Below, in pieces: positions 9,155-17,425 of a stretch of DNA of 64,000 nt (position 1 is the stretch's first letter; the number at the start of each line of letters is the position of its first letter). The translations under genes were made by a program, and so were the position numbers. The notes under the pieces were generated by a model that made no database searches, was not told the DNA's origin, and was given only the letters and a program-made list of their open reading frames with translations. The stretch covers positions 5,848,622-5,912,621 of the forward strand of contig NZ_LT629771.1 of the NCBI RefSeq assembly GCF_900105175.1, written 5' to 3'. Origin of the DNA: Jiangella sp. DSM 45060. Lineage in GTDB: Bacteria; Actinomycetota; Actinomycetes; Jiangellales; Jiangellaceae.

Positions 9155-10027
9155 GTGGCCGCCGCCGTCCGCACGGGAGGCACCCGAGGCGCACGGGGCG
9201 CACGGAGCCCGCGCCGGCCGCTGATGGCCGCCGCCGGCGCGCTCATCGCGCTGGTCTTCGTCCTGCCGTACCTGATCATGCTGATCGGGTCGTTCAAGTC
9301 GCGGTCGGAGATCCTGCGGGTCCCGCCGACGTTCCTGCCCGAGGAATGGCTGCCGTCGAACTACGTCGACATGTGGTCGACGCCGGAGACGCCGCTGCCG
9401 TACAACCTGGTCTCGACCATCGTCATCTCGGTCTGCGCGACGCTGCTGGTGCTGGTCGTGGCCGCGCCGGCCGCGTACTACACGGCGCGGTACCGGTTCC
9501 CCGGCCGGCTGGTGTTCCTGCTGCTCGTGCTGGTGACGCAGATGCTCCAGCCGACGGTGCTGGCCACCGGGCTGTTCCGGCAGTTCGTCACGCTCGGCAT
9601 CAACGACACCTGGCTGGCGATGATCCTGGTCAACAGCGCGTTCAACCTGTCGTTCGCGGTGTGGATCATGCACAGCTTCTTCGCCGCGATCCCGCGCGAG
9701 CTGGACGAGGCGGCCGCGCTCGACGGCGCGTCGCGGCTGCAGATCCTGCGCCGGGTGACGATGCCGCTGGTCTGGCCCGGCGTGGTCACCGCGATCATCT
9801 TCACGTTCGTCGCCTGCTGGAACGAGTTCGCCGCCAGCCTCGTCATCCTGACGACGGCGGAGAACCAGCCGCTGTCCGTCGCGTTGACCAAGTTCGTCGG
9901 GCAGTACGAGTCGGCCTGGCAGTATGTGTTCGGGGTGTCGATCGTCGGTATCGTGCCGGTGGTCGTGCTGTTCGCGCTGATCGAGAAGAGACTGGTGGCG
10001 GGGTTGACCGCCGGGGCGGTCAAGTGA
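9155..10027 (+). CDS. ABC sugar permease, MalG-type
   Basis: The 290-residue protein starts with GTG after a 3-nt gap. It has a basic cytosolic N-terminus, six predicted transmembrane helices and the EAA motif ELDEAAALDGASRLQILRR. The C-terminal FALIEKRLVAGLTAGAVK is the classic MalG-family ending. It partners the preceding MalF-type subunit in sugar import. Confidence 0.9.
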   Translation: MAAAVRTGGTRGARGARSPRRPLMAAAGALIALVFVLPYLIMLIGSFKSRSEILRVPPTFLPEEWLPSNYVDMWSTPETPLPYNLVSTIVISVCATLLVLVVAAPAAYYTARYRFPGRLVFLLLVLVTQMLQPTVLATGLFRQFVTLGINDTWLAMILVNSAFNLSFAVWIMHSFFAAIPRELDEAAALDGASRLQILRRVTMPLVWPGVVTAIIFTFVACWNEFAASLVILTTAENQPLSVALTKFVGQYESAWQYVFGVSIVGIVPVVVLFALIEKRLVAGLTAGAVK

Positions 10028-10040
10028 GGGGGACGCCGTC

Positions 10041-10877
10041 GTGACCGACCAGCCGGCCGGGGAAGCCGGCACCGACCTGGACGGGCAGGCGCCCGACCGC
10101 GCCCGGCGCTGGCGCCAGATGCTCGACCTGCTGGCCGAGCGGGGCCGCCTCAGCGTCACCGAGACCGCGTCGGCGCTGTCGGTGTCCGAGGCGACCGTCC
10201 GCCGCGACTTCACCGAGCTGGCCCGGCAGCAGCTGGTCACCCGCACCCACGGCGGCGTGCTGGCCACGGCGGTCGCCTACGACCTCCCGGCCCGCTACCG
10301 CGCGTCGTCCGGCAGCGACGCGAAGGAACGCATCGCCGCGCTCGCCGCCGACCTCGTCGAGCCCGGCATGGTGGTCGGGTTCAACGGCGGCACCACCACG
10401 TCGGCGACGGCGCGGCGGCTGGCCGCCCGCATCGAGCACGGCCCGCACTCCGGCGAGCACGCGCTGACCGTCGTCACCAACGCGCTGAACATCGCCACCG
10501 AGATGGTGCTGCGCCCGCACATCCGCACCGTCTCGCTCGGCGGGGTGGCCCGGCCGCAGTCCTACGAGATGACCGGCCCGCTGGCCACGCTGGTGCTCAA
10601 CGAGCTGTGGCTGGACGTGCTCATCCTCGGCATCGACGGGCTGACGGCGGCCGGCGGGGCGTCCTGCCGGCACGTCGGCGAGGCCGGCATCAACGCGCTC
10701 ATGGTGCAGCGGGCCAGCCGCGTGGTCGTCGCCGGCACCGGCGAGAAGATCGGCCACCGCGCGTTCGCCCGCATCTGCGACGTCGACCAGGTCGACGTGC
10801 TGGTCACCGACCCCAGCGCCCCCGAGGACGAGCTGACCGCCCTGCGCACCGCGGGCGTCGAGGTGCACGTCGTCTGA
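10041..10877 (+). CDS. DeoR-family transcriptional regulator
   Basis: This 278-residue protein has an N-terminal DeoR helix-turn-helix (about residues 24-78: RWRQMLDLLAERGRLSV, then EATVRRDFTELARQQLVTRTHGG). A DeoRC sugar-phosphate sensor domain follows, with GFNGGTTTSATARRL and VVAGTGEKIGHRAF. DeoR proteins usually repress sugar operons and are released by a phosphorylated sugar. It is the last gene of the transporter operon and most likely controls both divergent operons. The GTG start lies 13 nt after the permease stop. Confidence 0.88.
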   Translation: MTDQPAGEAGTDLDGQAPDRARRWRQMLDLLAERGRLSVTETASALSVSEATVRRDFTELARQQLVTRTHGGVLATAVAYDLPARYRASSGSDAKERIAALAADLVEPGMVVGFNGGTTTSATARRLAARIEHGPHSGEHALTVVTNALNIATEMVLRPHIRTVSLGGVARPQSYEMTGPLATLVLNELWLDVLILGIDGLTAAGGASCRHVGEAGINALMVQRASRVVVAGTGEKIGHRAFARICDVDQVDVLVTDPSAPEDELTALRTAGVEVHVV

Positions 10878-10899
10878 CGCACCCTGGCGTCAGCAGACG
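10871..10899. terminator. Bidirectional hairpin terminator
   Basis: CGTCTGACGC, a 6-nt loop and GCGTCAGCAGACG form a stem with a single bulged C. The stem overlaps the 3' ends of both the DeoR gene and the convergent LCP gene. There is no U-tract, as is usual in GC-rich actinobacteria. Confidence 0.5.
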
Positions 10900-12527
10900 T
10901 CGTCGACGTTGACGGCGCCGTCGGCGTCGTTCGGCGTCTCGGTGCCCGCCGGAGTCTCGCCGTCGGCCGGGGTCTCGCCGTCGGCCGGCGGCTCCTCCTC
11001 GCCGGTGGGCGGGTCGGCCGGCTCCTCGGTGGCCGGCGGCTCCTCCTCGCCGGTCGGGTCGCTGGTCGGGTCGCCCGCCGGCTCCCCCGTCGGCTCCTCG
11101 GCCGGCGGCTCCGTCGGCTCCTCCTCCGCGGGCGGCGTGGCGGCCGGGTCGAGCGACTCCTGGACGAACTCGCGGATGAGCTCGTAGTCGGGGTCGTGGT
11201 ACTGGATGATGTCGTCGGTGAACGGCAGGCTGCGCAGGCCGCCGGCGTCCTGGACCTTCAGCGCAAGCTCGGCGAAGTCGGACAGCCGGGCCTGGGTGAT
11301 GTCGGTCGACATGGTCTTCTCGGCCGCCTGCGCGAGCTGCTGGTAGCGGCGCAGCAGCGTCGTCGGGTTGGCCTGCTCGGTGATGGCGCCGATGACGCAG
11401 CGCTGCCGGCGCATGCGCTCGTAGTCGTCGGAGACCGGTCCGGGGCCGCAGCGGGCCCGCGCGAACCACAGCGCCTGGTAGCCGTCGAGGTGCTGGTTCT
11501 TGCCCGGCTCGATCCAGCCGGACGGCTCGGTGCAGCGGCCGTACTGCTCCTTGGTGCCGATGGGGATGCGGTACGGCACGTCGATGTCGATGCCGCCGAG
11601 GGCGTTGACCAGGTACTGGAAGCCGCGCAGGTTGACCAGGACGTAGTAGTGGATGTCCAGCCCCAGCACCTCGCCGACGACCAGCTTCATCGCCTCGGCG
11701 CCGGGGTCGGGGATGCCCTCGAAGTACTCCGGGAACTCGTACGGCACGAACCGGTACATCGAGGAGAGCCAGTAGTAGGCGTCCTCCTCGGACCCGCGGA
11801 AGCCGTCGGGGTACGCCTCGGCCAGCGGGGTGTCGGCCGGCATCGGGACGTTGAGCAGGTTGCGCGGCAGCGAGAACAGCGCGGTGTCGCCGGTCTCGGT
11901 GTTGATGCTGGCGACCATGATGGTGTCGGTGCGGGTCTCCTCGCGGCCGGGGCCGGCGTCGGAGCCGAGGATGAGCACGTTGACCCGCTGCTGGCCGGCC
12001 CACGGGTCCTCGTCGGACGAGTCGGGGACGGTGAGGCTGGGCTGGTCGTCGTCGGCGAACACGCTGCCGATGAGGTCGCGCTGGGTGTACGCGTACCGGC
12101 TGCCGAGGCTGAGCGGGCTGACCACCAGCGAGGCGACCACCACCACGACGAGCGCCGACAGCAGCCGCTGCGGACCTCGCAGGCCGCGCGGCTGCAACAG
12201 GTACAGGCTGACCAGCGCCGTCAGCAGCCAGGCGACGGCCACGGCGGCGAGGCCGGCGGTGATGAGGTTCAGCGTGTCGGTGTCGGTGCCGGCGTCGACC
12301 AGGCCCGACCGCCCGCTGCGCACCACCGCGACCACGGCTCCGGCGGCGAGCAGCACGAACACGGCGAGGATCGTCCAGCCCAGCTTCTTCCGCCCGGCCG
12401 AGATGAGCCCGACGCCCGGAACGAGCGTGCCGACACCGACCTGGCGCAGGAAGCGGCGGAACTCGGCCGGGCTGACGTTGGTGCGTCGCCCCCGAGCTCG
12501 TCGGCCGACCGTCTCGTCGCTGCTCAT
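10890..12527 (-). CDS. LytR-CpsA-Psr (LCP) family cell-wall glycopolymer ligase
   Basis: The 545-residue protein has several N-terminal transmembrane segments within about residues 30-185, then an extracellular LCP domain. The domain shows VNVLILGSDAG, RTDTIMVASINTETG with the catalytic-site arginine and aspartate, SLPRNLL, and YQALWFARARCG plus DDYERMRRQR. LCP enzymes transfer teichoic acid, arabinogalactan or capsule-type polymers from a lipid carrier to peptidoglycan. The C-terminal 100 residues are a low-complexity Pro/Glu/Thr stalk that ends NVDDVC. I chose ATG at 12527; a GTG five codons upstream is also possible. Confidence 0.85.
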   Translation of the reverse strand: MSSDETVGRRARGRRTNVSPAEFRRFLRQVGVGTLVPGVGLISAGRKKLGWTILAVFVLLAAGAVVAVVRSGRSGLVDAGTDTDTLNLITAGLAAVAVAWLLTALVSLYLLQPRGLRGPQRLLSALVVVVVASLVVSPLSLGSRYAYTQRDLIGSVFADDDQPSLTVPDSSDEDPWAGQQRVNVLILGSDAGPGREETRTDTIMVASINTETGDTALFSLPRNLLNVPMPADTPLAEAYPDGFRGSEEDAYYWLSSMYRFVPYEFPEYFEGIPDPGAEAMKLVVGEVLGLDIHYYVLVNLRGFQYLVNALGGIDIDVPYRIPIGTKEQYGRCTEPSGWIEPGKNQHLDGYQALWFARARCGPGPVSDDYERMRRQRCVIGAITEQANPTTLLRRYQQLAQAAEKTMSTDITQARLSDFAELALKVQDAGGLRSLPFTDDIIQYHDPDYELIREFVQESLDPAATPPAEEEPTEPPAEEPTGEPAGDPTSDPTGEEEPPATEEPADPPTGEEEPPADGETPADGETPAGTETPNDADGAVNVDDVC

Positions 12528-12674
12528 CGATGCCGCCACCACACGCGTGCCCCCGCGCGGGCTGCCTCCTCACCAGTTCGGGACGTGCTGCCGATGGGTC
12601 GCCGGACATTGTGCCTCACGTGTCGAACTCCCACCGACGCACCCGCGTTCCCGGCGTGCCCGGCCTGTCCCGAT

Positions 12675-13295
12675 TCACAGCTTCCGGATCATGAGCACGG
12701 AGTCGCGGTCGTCGCCCGGCGCGACCCTGATCGCGCCGGGGATGCGGCCCACCTCGGCGAACCCGCACGACTCGTAGAACCGGTCCAGCCCCATGCCGTC
12801 GCGATAGGTCAGGTGCAGGAACTCCAGCCCGTCTTCGCGGGCGAGGGTGTGTCTCCCGGGTCTCGGCCGTAGCGAGCGGCGTCCAGGTGGATGCCTCGCA
12901 AGGCCGAGGAAGGAGTCATAGCGGGGTTCTATGACGACTGACGAGAACGCGGCGAGGCGCCGCCTGGGCGCCGCGCAGTAGGCCACGGACCCGGGAGACA
13001 CACCCTGGGTCAGGCCTTCGAACAGCGCACGGCCGGCGCCGCGGCCCTGGAACCGCGGGTGCACCTGCAGCCGCAACACCGTCGCCCAGTGGCGGAACAG
13101 CGGCCGTGTCGAGCCGATGACGAGACCGAACCCGGCCCGCTCGCCGTCGACCCGCAGCACGCCGGCGAATCCGGCGCCCGCCGCGACGTCGGCGAGGTGG
13201 TCGTTCAGCGCGGGCCGCACGTCCGCCCAGCAGGTCAGCAGCCAGGCGGCGGGGTCGTCGCCGATGTCGGTGACGCGCTCGACCATTTCACTCAC
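12675..13295 (-). CDS. GNAT-family acetyltransferase carrying an in-frame repeat insertion
   Basis: The N-terminal half is a normal GNAT fold with the acetyl-CoA-binding motif RFQGRGAGRALFEGL. After LTQ, 53 residues (GVSPGSVAYC through RHT) are encoded entirely by a 159-bp copy of the local repeat family. The GNAT sequence then resumes with LAREDGLEFLHLTYRDG and MGLDRFYESCGF. Without the insert the protein would be about 153 residues, a normal GNAT length. With it the frame stays open, giving 206 residues. The substrate is unknown. Whether the product is active is uncertain. The start is GTG at 13295, or ATG three codons later. Confidence 0.75.
   Translation of the reverse strand: MSEMVERVTDIGDDPAAWLLTCWADVRPALNDHLADVAAGAGFAGVLRVDGERAGFGLVIGSTRPLFRHWATVLRLQVHPRFQGRGAGRALFEGLTQGVSPGSVAYCAAPRRRLAAFSSVVIEPRYDSFLGLARHPPGRRSLRPRPGRHTLAREDGLEFLHLTYRDGMGLDRFYESCGFAEVGRIPGAIRVAPGDDRDSVLMIRKL
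12846..13004 (-). repeat. Structured palindromic repeat, copy 1 (inside the GNAT gene)
   Basis: The element is bounded by GGTGTGTCTCCCGGGTC and its inverted complement. Read on the minus strand it is about 90% identical by eye to the copy at 27787-27946. It contains an inner hairpin GTCATAG/CTATGAC. Its length of 159 nt is a multiple of three and all three phases used by the host gene remain open, so it is translated. No clear target-site duplication is visible at the flanks. Confidence 0.85.
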
Positions 13296-13322
13296 GGACC
13301 GACGGTACGGGACAATGGGGCG

Positions 13323-14969
13323 GTGAACGACGGACCCCTCATCGTCCAGAGTGACAAGACCCTGCTCCTCGAGGTCGACCACGACCACGCCGACGACTGC
13401 CGCCGCGCCATCGCGCCGTTCGCCGAGCTGGAGCGGGCCCCCGAACACGTGCACACCTATCGTCTGACCCCGCTCGGCCTATGGAACGCCCGGGCCGCGG
13501 GTCACGACGCCGAGCAGGTCGTCGACACCCTGCTCACGTACTCCCGCTACCCCGTTCCGCACGCCCTGCTGGTCGACGTCGCCGAGACGATGGCCCGGTA
13601 CGGGCGGCTGCGGCTGGAGAGCCACCCCGTCCACGGGCTGGTGCTGGTCAGCACCGACCGCGCGGTGCTCGAGGAGGTGCTGCGGTCCAAGCGGGTCGTC
13701 CCGCTCGTGGGCGCCCGGCTCGACCCCGACACCGTCGTCGTGCACCCGTCCGAGCGCGGCAACCTCAAGCAGGCTCTGGTCAAGCTGGGCTGGCCGGCCG
13801 AGGACAGCGCCGGCTACGTCGACGGCGAGGCGCACCCCATCGAGCTGGCCGAGGACGGCTGGGCGCTGCGGCCGTACCAGCGCGAGGCCGCCGACGGCTT
13901 CTGGCACGGCGGCTCCGGCGTGGTCGTGCTGCCGTGCGGCGCCGGCAAGACGCTGGTCGGCGCGGCCGCCATGGCCCGGGCCGGCGCCACCACGCTGATC
14001 CTGGTGACGAACACCGTCGCGGCCCGGCAGTGGCGCGACGAGCTGATCAAGCGCACGTCGCTCACCGAGGACGAGATCGGCGAGTACTCCGGCGCCAAGA
14101 AGGAGGTTCGCCCGGTCACCATCGCCACCTACCAGGTGCTGACCACCCGGCGGAAGGGCGTCTACCCGCACCTCGAGCTGCTCGACGCCCGCGACTGGGG
14201 CCTCATCGTGTACGACGAGGTGCACCTGCTGCCGGCGCCGATCTTCCGCATGACGGCGAACCTGCAGGCCCGCCGCCGGCTCGGGCTCACGGCCACGCTG
14301 GTGCGCGAGGACGGCCGCGAGGACGACGTGTTCACGCTGATCGGCCCGAAGCGCTACGACGCGCCGTGGAAGGAGATCGAGAACCAGGGCTGGATCGCCC
14401 CCGCCGACTGCGTCGAGGTCCGCGTCACCCTGACCGACGGCGAACGGCTCGCCTACGCCACCGCCGAGCCCGACGAGCGCTACCGCCTCGCGTCGTGCAC
14501 CGCCGCCAAGACCCGCGTCGTCGAGGGTCTGGTGAAGCGGCACGCCGGCGAGCCCACGCTGGTCATCGGCCAGTACCTCGAGCAGCTCGACGAGATCGGC
14601 GAACGCCTCGGCGCCCCCGTCGTCAAGGGCGAGACGACGGTGCGCGAGCGGCAGCGGCTGTTCGACGCGTTCCGCACCGGCGAGCTGCGCACGCTGGTCG
14701 TCAGCAAGGTGGCGAACTTCTCCATCGACCTCCCCGAGGCCAGCATCGCCATCCAGGTGTCCGGCACGTTCGGATCGCGGCAGGAGGAGGCGCAGCGGCT
14801 CGGTCGCATCCTGCGTCCCAAGGCCGACGGCCGCACGGCCCGCTTCTACTCCGTCATCGTCCGCGACACCGTCGACCAGGACTTCGCCCAGCACCGTCAG
14901 CGCTTCCTCGCCGAGCAGGGTTACGCCTACCAGATCGCCGACGCCGAGGACCTCCTCCGCGAGGGCTGA
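13323..14969 (+). CDS. XPB-type DNA repair helicase
   Basis: The 548-residue protein matches bacterial XPB: an N-terminal damage-recognition-like domain, then RPYQREAADGFWHGG, Walker A CGAGKT at about residue 205 and DEVH at about 298. Later come the RED motif (VREDGREDD) and helicase motif VI, QRLGRILRPK. It unwinds DNA 3'-5' in repair. The GTG start lies close behind an ACAAT-type -10 element, so the mRNA may be leaderless. It is divergent from the GNAT gene, with 27 bp between the starts. Confidence 0.92.
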   Translation: MNDGPLIVQSDKTLLLEVDHDHADDCRRAIAPFAELERAPEHVHTYRLTPLGLWNARAAGHDAEQVVDTLLTYSRYPVPHALLVDVAETMARYGRLRLESHPVHGLVLVSTDRAVLEEVLRSKRVVPLVGARLDPDTVVVHPSERGNLKQALVKLGWPAEDSAGYVDGEAHPIELAEDGWALRPYQREAADGFWHGGSGVVVLPCGAGKTLVGAAAMARAGATTLILVTNTVAARQWRDELIKRTSLTEDEIGEYSGAKKEVRPVTIATYQVLTTRRKGVYPHLELLDARDWGLIVYDEVHLLPAPIFRMTANLQARRRLGLTATLVREDGREDDVFTLIGPKRYDAPWKEIENQGWIAPADCVEVRVTLTDGERLAYATAEPDERYRLASCTAAKTRVVEGLVKRHAGEPTLVIGQYLEQLDEIGERLGAPVVKGETTVRERQRLFDAFRTGELRTLVVSKVANFSIDLPEASIAIQVSGTFGSRQEEAQRLGRILRPKADGRTARFYSVIVRDTVDQDFAQHRQRFLAEQGYAYQIADAEDLLREG

Positions 14970-14974
14970 CGATC

Positions 14975-15137
14975 AGGGGGTGTCCCGTGGATATTGGTGG
15001 ATGCGGGCGGCGTCCAGTCGTCGATCCAGCAAGGCGTCGAAGTAGTTCGATGCGGTGCCATCGGGCGACGACGACAACGCAGCTGGTCGGCGTCTGGGCG
15101 TCGATCCGCGCCGCCGAAGATCCACGGGACACCCCCT
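14975..15137 (-). repeat. Structured palindromic repeat, copy 3 (diverged subfamily)
   Basis: A perfect 18-bp terminal inverted repeat, AGGGGGTGTCCCGTGGAT, encloses the element, which starts 5 nt after the XPB stop codon. Its termini differ from the other two copies. Read on the minus strand, its core keeps GACGCCCAG, GCTGCGTT, TCGTC and GACGCCGC in the same order and spacing. The inner hairpin is present with different bases (CGATG/CATCG). This makes it a second subfamily of the same repeat. Confidence 0.75.
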
Positions 15138-15252
15138 AATTGGGTGGACACCCCGGCCGGTCGCGAACTAGGCTCCGATGCCCTTCGCGACCGGACCGGG
15201 GCACCGGGCCGTCGGAATGTCTCATCTTCCGCCGAGCCCTAGGAGGCCCCCT

Positions 15253-17247
15253 GTGTCCACCGACCCCGTCCTGCGTGCCGAGCGCGAGCATCTGCGCCGT
15301 TCCCGCGCCGATCTCGCCGCCATGCGCGAGCACACCCTGTCGCTGACGGCGCAGAGCGCGGATCACGTCTCGACGGAGTACCTCAAGGCCTCGCTGTACC
15401 GCCGGGCCAAGGCGCTCGAGGACGACCCGTCGCTGCCGCTGTTCTTCGGCCGCATCGACCGCACCGCCGACGACGGCGACGACACGTTCCACATCGGGCG
15501 ACGCCACGTCATGGACGGCAACGGCGACCCGATGGTGATCGACTGGCGGGCGGACGTGGCGCGGGCGTTCTACCGGGCCACCCGCGACGACCCGCACGGC
15601 GTCACGCTGCGCCGCCGCTACGGGTTCGCCGGCGGCGACCTCACGTCGTACGAGGACGAGCACCTGCTCGACCCCGGCGAGGCCGACGTCACCAGCCGCA
15701 TCCTCGCCGAGGAGATCGAGCGGCCGCGCGTCGGCCCGATGCGCGACATCGTCGCCACCATCCAGCCGGAGCAGGACGAGGTCGTGCGGGCGGGCCTGGA
15801 CCGGACGGTGTGCGTGCAGGGCGCGCCGGGCACCGGCAAGACCGCCGTCGGGCTGCACCGGGCGGCGTTCCTGCTGCACACCTACCGCGAGCGGCTGGCC
15901 CGCACCGGCGTGCTGGTCATCGGGCCGAACCAGGCGTTCCTGCACTACATCGCCCAGGTGCTGCCGACGCTCGGTGAGGTGGACGTCCGCCAGGTCACCG
16001 TCGCCGGTCTGGTCGAGAGCGTCCCGGTCCGCGGCGCCGACGACCCGGAGACGGCGACGCTCAAGGGCGACGCCCGCATGGCCGAGGTGCTGCGCAACGC
16101 CATCTGGTCGCACCTCGCCGAGCCGACCGAGACGCTCTACGTCGCCCGCGGCACCCGGCGCTGGCGGGTGCCGGTGCACGAGGTCGCCGACGCGATCCGG
16201 ACGCTGCGCGAACGCGGCGACGGCTACACGACGGCCCGCGCGCTGCTCGGCCAGCGGCTGGCGCACCGCGTCCTGCTGCGCATGGAGTCGGCCGGCGAGA
16301 TCACCGACGACCGCGTCCAGAACGCCGTCGCCCGGTCCCGGCCGGTGAAGGCGTACGTCGACGAGCTGTGGCCGGCGCTGGACCCGGTGAAGCTGGTCCT
16401 GCGGCTGCTCAGCGACCCGCAGCTGCTGGCCGCGGCCGCCGGCGGCATCCTCGACGCCGACGAGCAGCAGCGGCTGCTGTGGCGCAAGCCGGCCCGCGGC
16501 CCGAAGACGGCGCCGTGGTCGCACGCCGACGCCGTCCTCGTCGACGAGGCGGCTGCGCTGCTGGAGCGGATCTCCGGCGTCGGCCACGTCGTGCTGGACG
16601 AGGCGCAGGACCTCTCCCCCATGGAGCTGCGCGCCGTGGGCCGCCGCGCCGCCACCGGCTCGCTCACCGTCCTCGGCGACATCGCCCAGGGCACCACCCC
16701 GTGGGCGACGCCGTCCTGGCCGGAGGCGCTGCGCCATCTCGCCCAGGACGACGCCCACCTCGAGGTGCTGCGCAAGGGCTACCGCGTCCCGGCCGCCGTC
16801 GTCGAGTTCGCCGGGCAGCTGCTGCCGGTCATCGCGCCGGGTGTGGCGCCGCCGGTGCCGGTCCGGTCCAATCCGGGCCGCCTCGACGTCACGCGCACCG
16901 GCGGCGAGCTCGACGCGGCCATCGTCGATGCCGTGCGCGACGTCGCCGCCCGCGAGGGGTCGCTCGGCATCATCGTCGCCGACGACGCCGTCGACGCGGC
17001 CGCGGCCGCCCTCGACGCCGCCGGCCTGCCCGCCGGCCGGCTGGCCGACGACGCCCGGATCACGCTGGTCCCGGCCACGTTGGCCAAGGGTCTGGAGTAC
17101 GACCACGTGATCGTCGCCGAGCCGGCCGCCATCGTCGCCGCCGAGCCGGCCGGGCTGCGCCGCCTCTACGTCGTGCTGACCCGCGCGGTGTCGTCGCTCA
17201 CCGTCGTGCACCGCGAGCCGCTGCCCGATCCACTGATTCACCAGTAG
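15253..17247 (+). CDS. HelD-like UvrD/Rep-family ATPase
   Basis: This 664-residue protein starts at GTG after a perfect AGGAGG. It has an N-terminal coiled-coil (LRAEREHLRRSRADLAAMRE) and Walker A GAPGTGKT at about 192-199. The Walker B/DEAQD motif lies at about 450 and the superfamily 1 motif LVPATLAKGLEYDHVIV in the C-terminal third. The coiled-coil N-terminus, split ATPase and length fit HelD, which releases stalled RNA polymerase from DNA in Gram-positive bacteria. A general DNA helicase is the alternative. Confidence 0.85.
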   Translation: MSTDPVLRAEREHLRRSRADLAAMREHTLSLTAQSADHVSTEYLKASLYRRAKALEDDPSLPLFFGRIDRTADDGDDTFHIGRRHVMDGNGDPMVIDWRADVARAFYRATRDDPHGVTLRRRYGFAGGDLTSYEDEHLLDPGEADVTSRILAEEIERPRVGPMRDIVATIQPEQDEVVRAGLDRTVCVQGAPGTGKTAVGLHRAAFLLHTYRERLARTGVLVIGPNQAFLHYIAQVLPTLGEVDVRQVTVAGLVESVPVRGADDPETATLKGDARMAEVLRNAIWSHLAEPTETLYVARGTRRWRVPVHEVADAIRTLRERGDGYTTARALLGQRLAHRVLLRMESAGEITDDRVQNAVARSRPVKAYVDELWPALDPVKLVLRLLSDPQLLAAAAGGILDADEQQRLLWRKPARGPKTAPWSHADAVLVDEAAALLERISGVGHVVLDEAQDLSPMELRAVGRRAATGSLTVLGDIAQGTTPWATPSWPEALRHLAQDDAHLEVLRKGYRVPAAVVEFAGQLLPVIAPGVAPPVPVRSNPGRLDVTRTGGELDAAIVDAVRDVAAREGSLGIIVADDAVDAAAAALDAAGLPAGRLADDARITLVPATLAKGLEYDHVIVAEPAAIVAAEPAGLRRLYVVLTRAVSSLTVVHREPLPDPLIHQ

Positions 17248-17425
17248 CGATACGATGGCGATGCCCGCCAAGGGCTACATTCTGTGTATTGTCTGCACGG
17301 CGTATGGGGTCATCGGCACCCCCCGAAACATCGCTCGACCGAGCGGCGGCACCTGCCTGGGGAGGGCGCATGGCATCTGACTTCGACCTGGCACAGGCCG
17401 GACGCGGTGCCTCGGGAATCCGCCG

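Noticed and set aside
17248..17425. Possible RNA gene or small coding frame in the 178-bp gap before the FAR gene
   Set aside because: No tRNA-like cloverleaf, riboswitch landmark or frame with a Shine-Dalgarno was found. It probably holds only the operon promoter.
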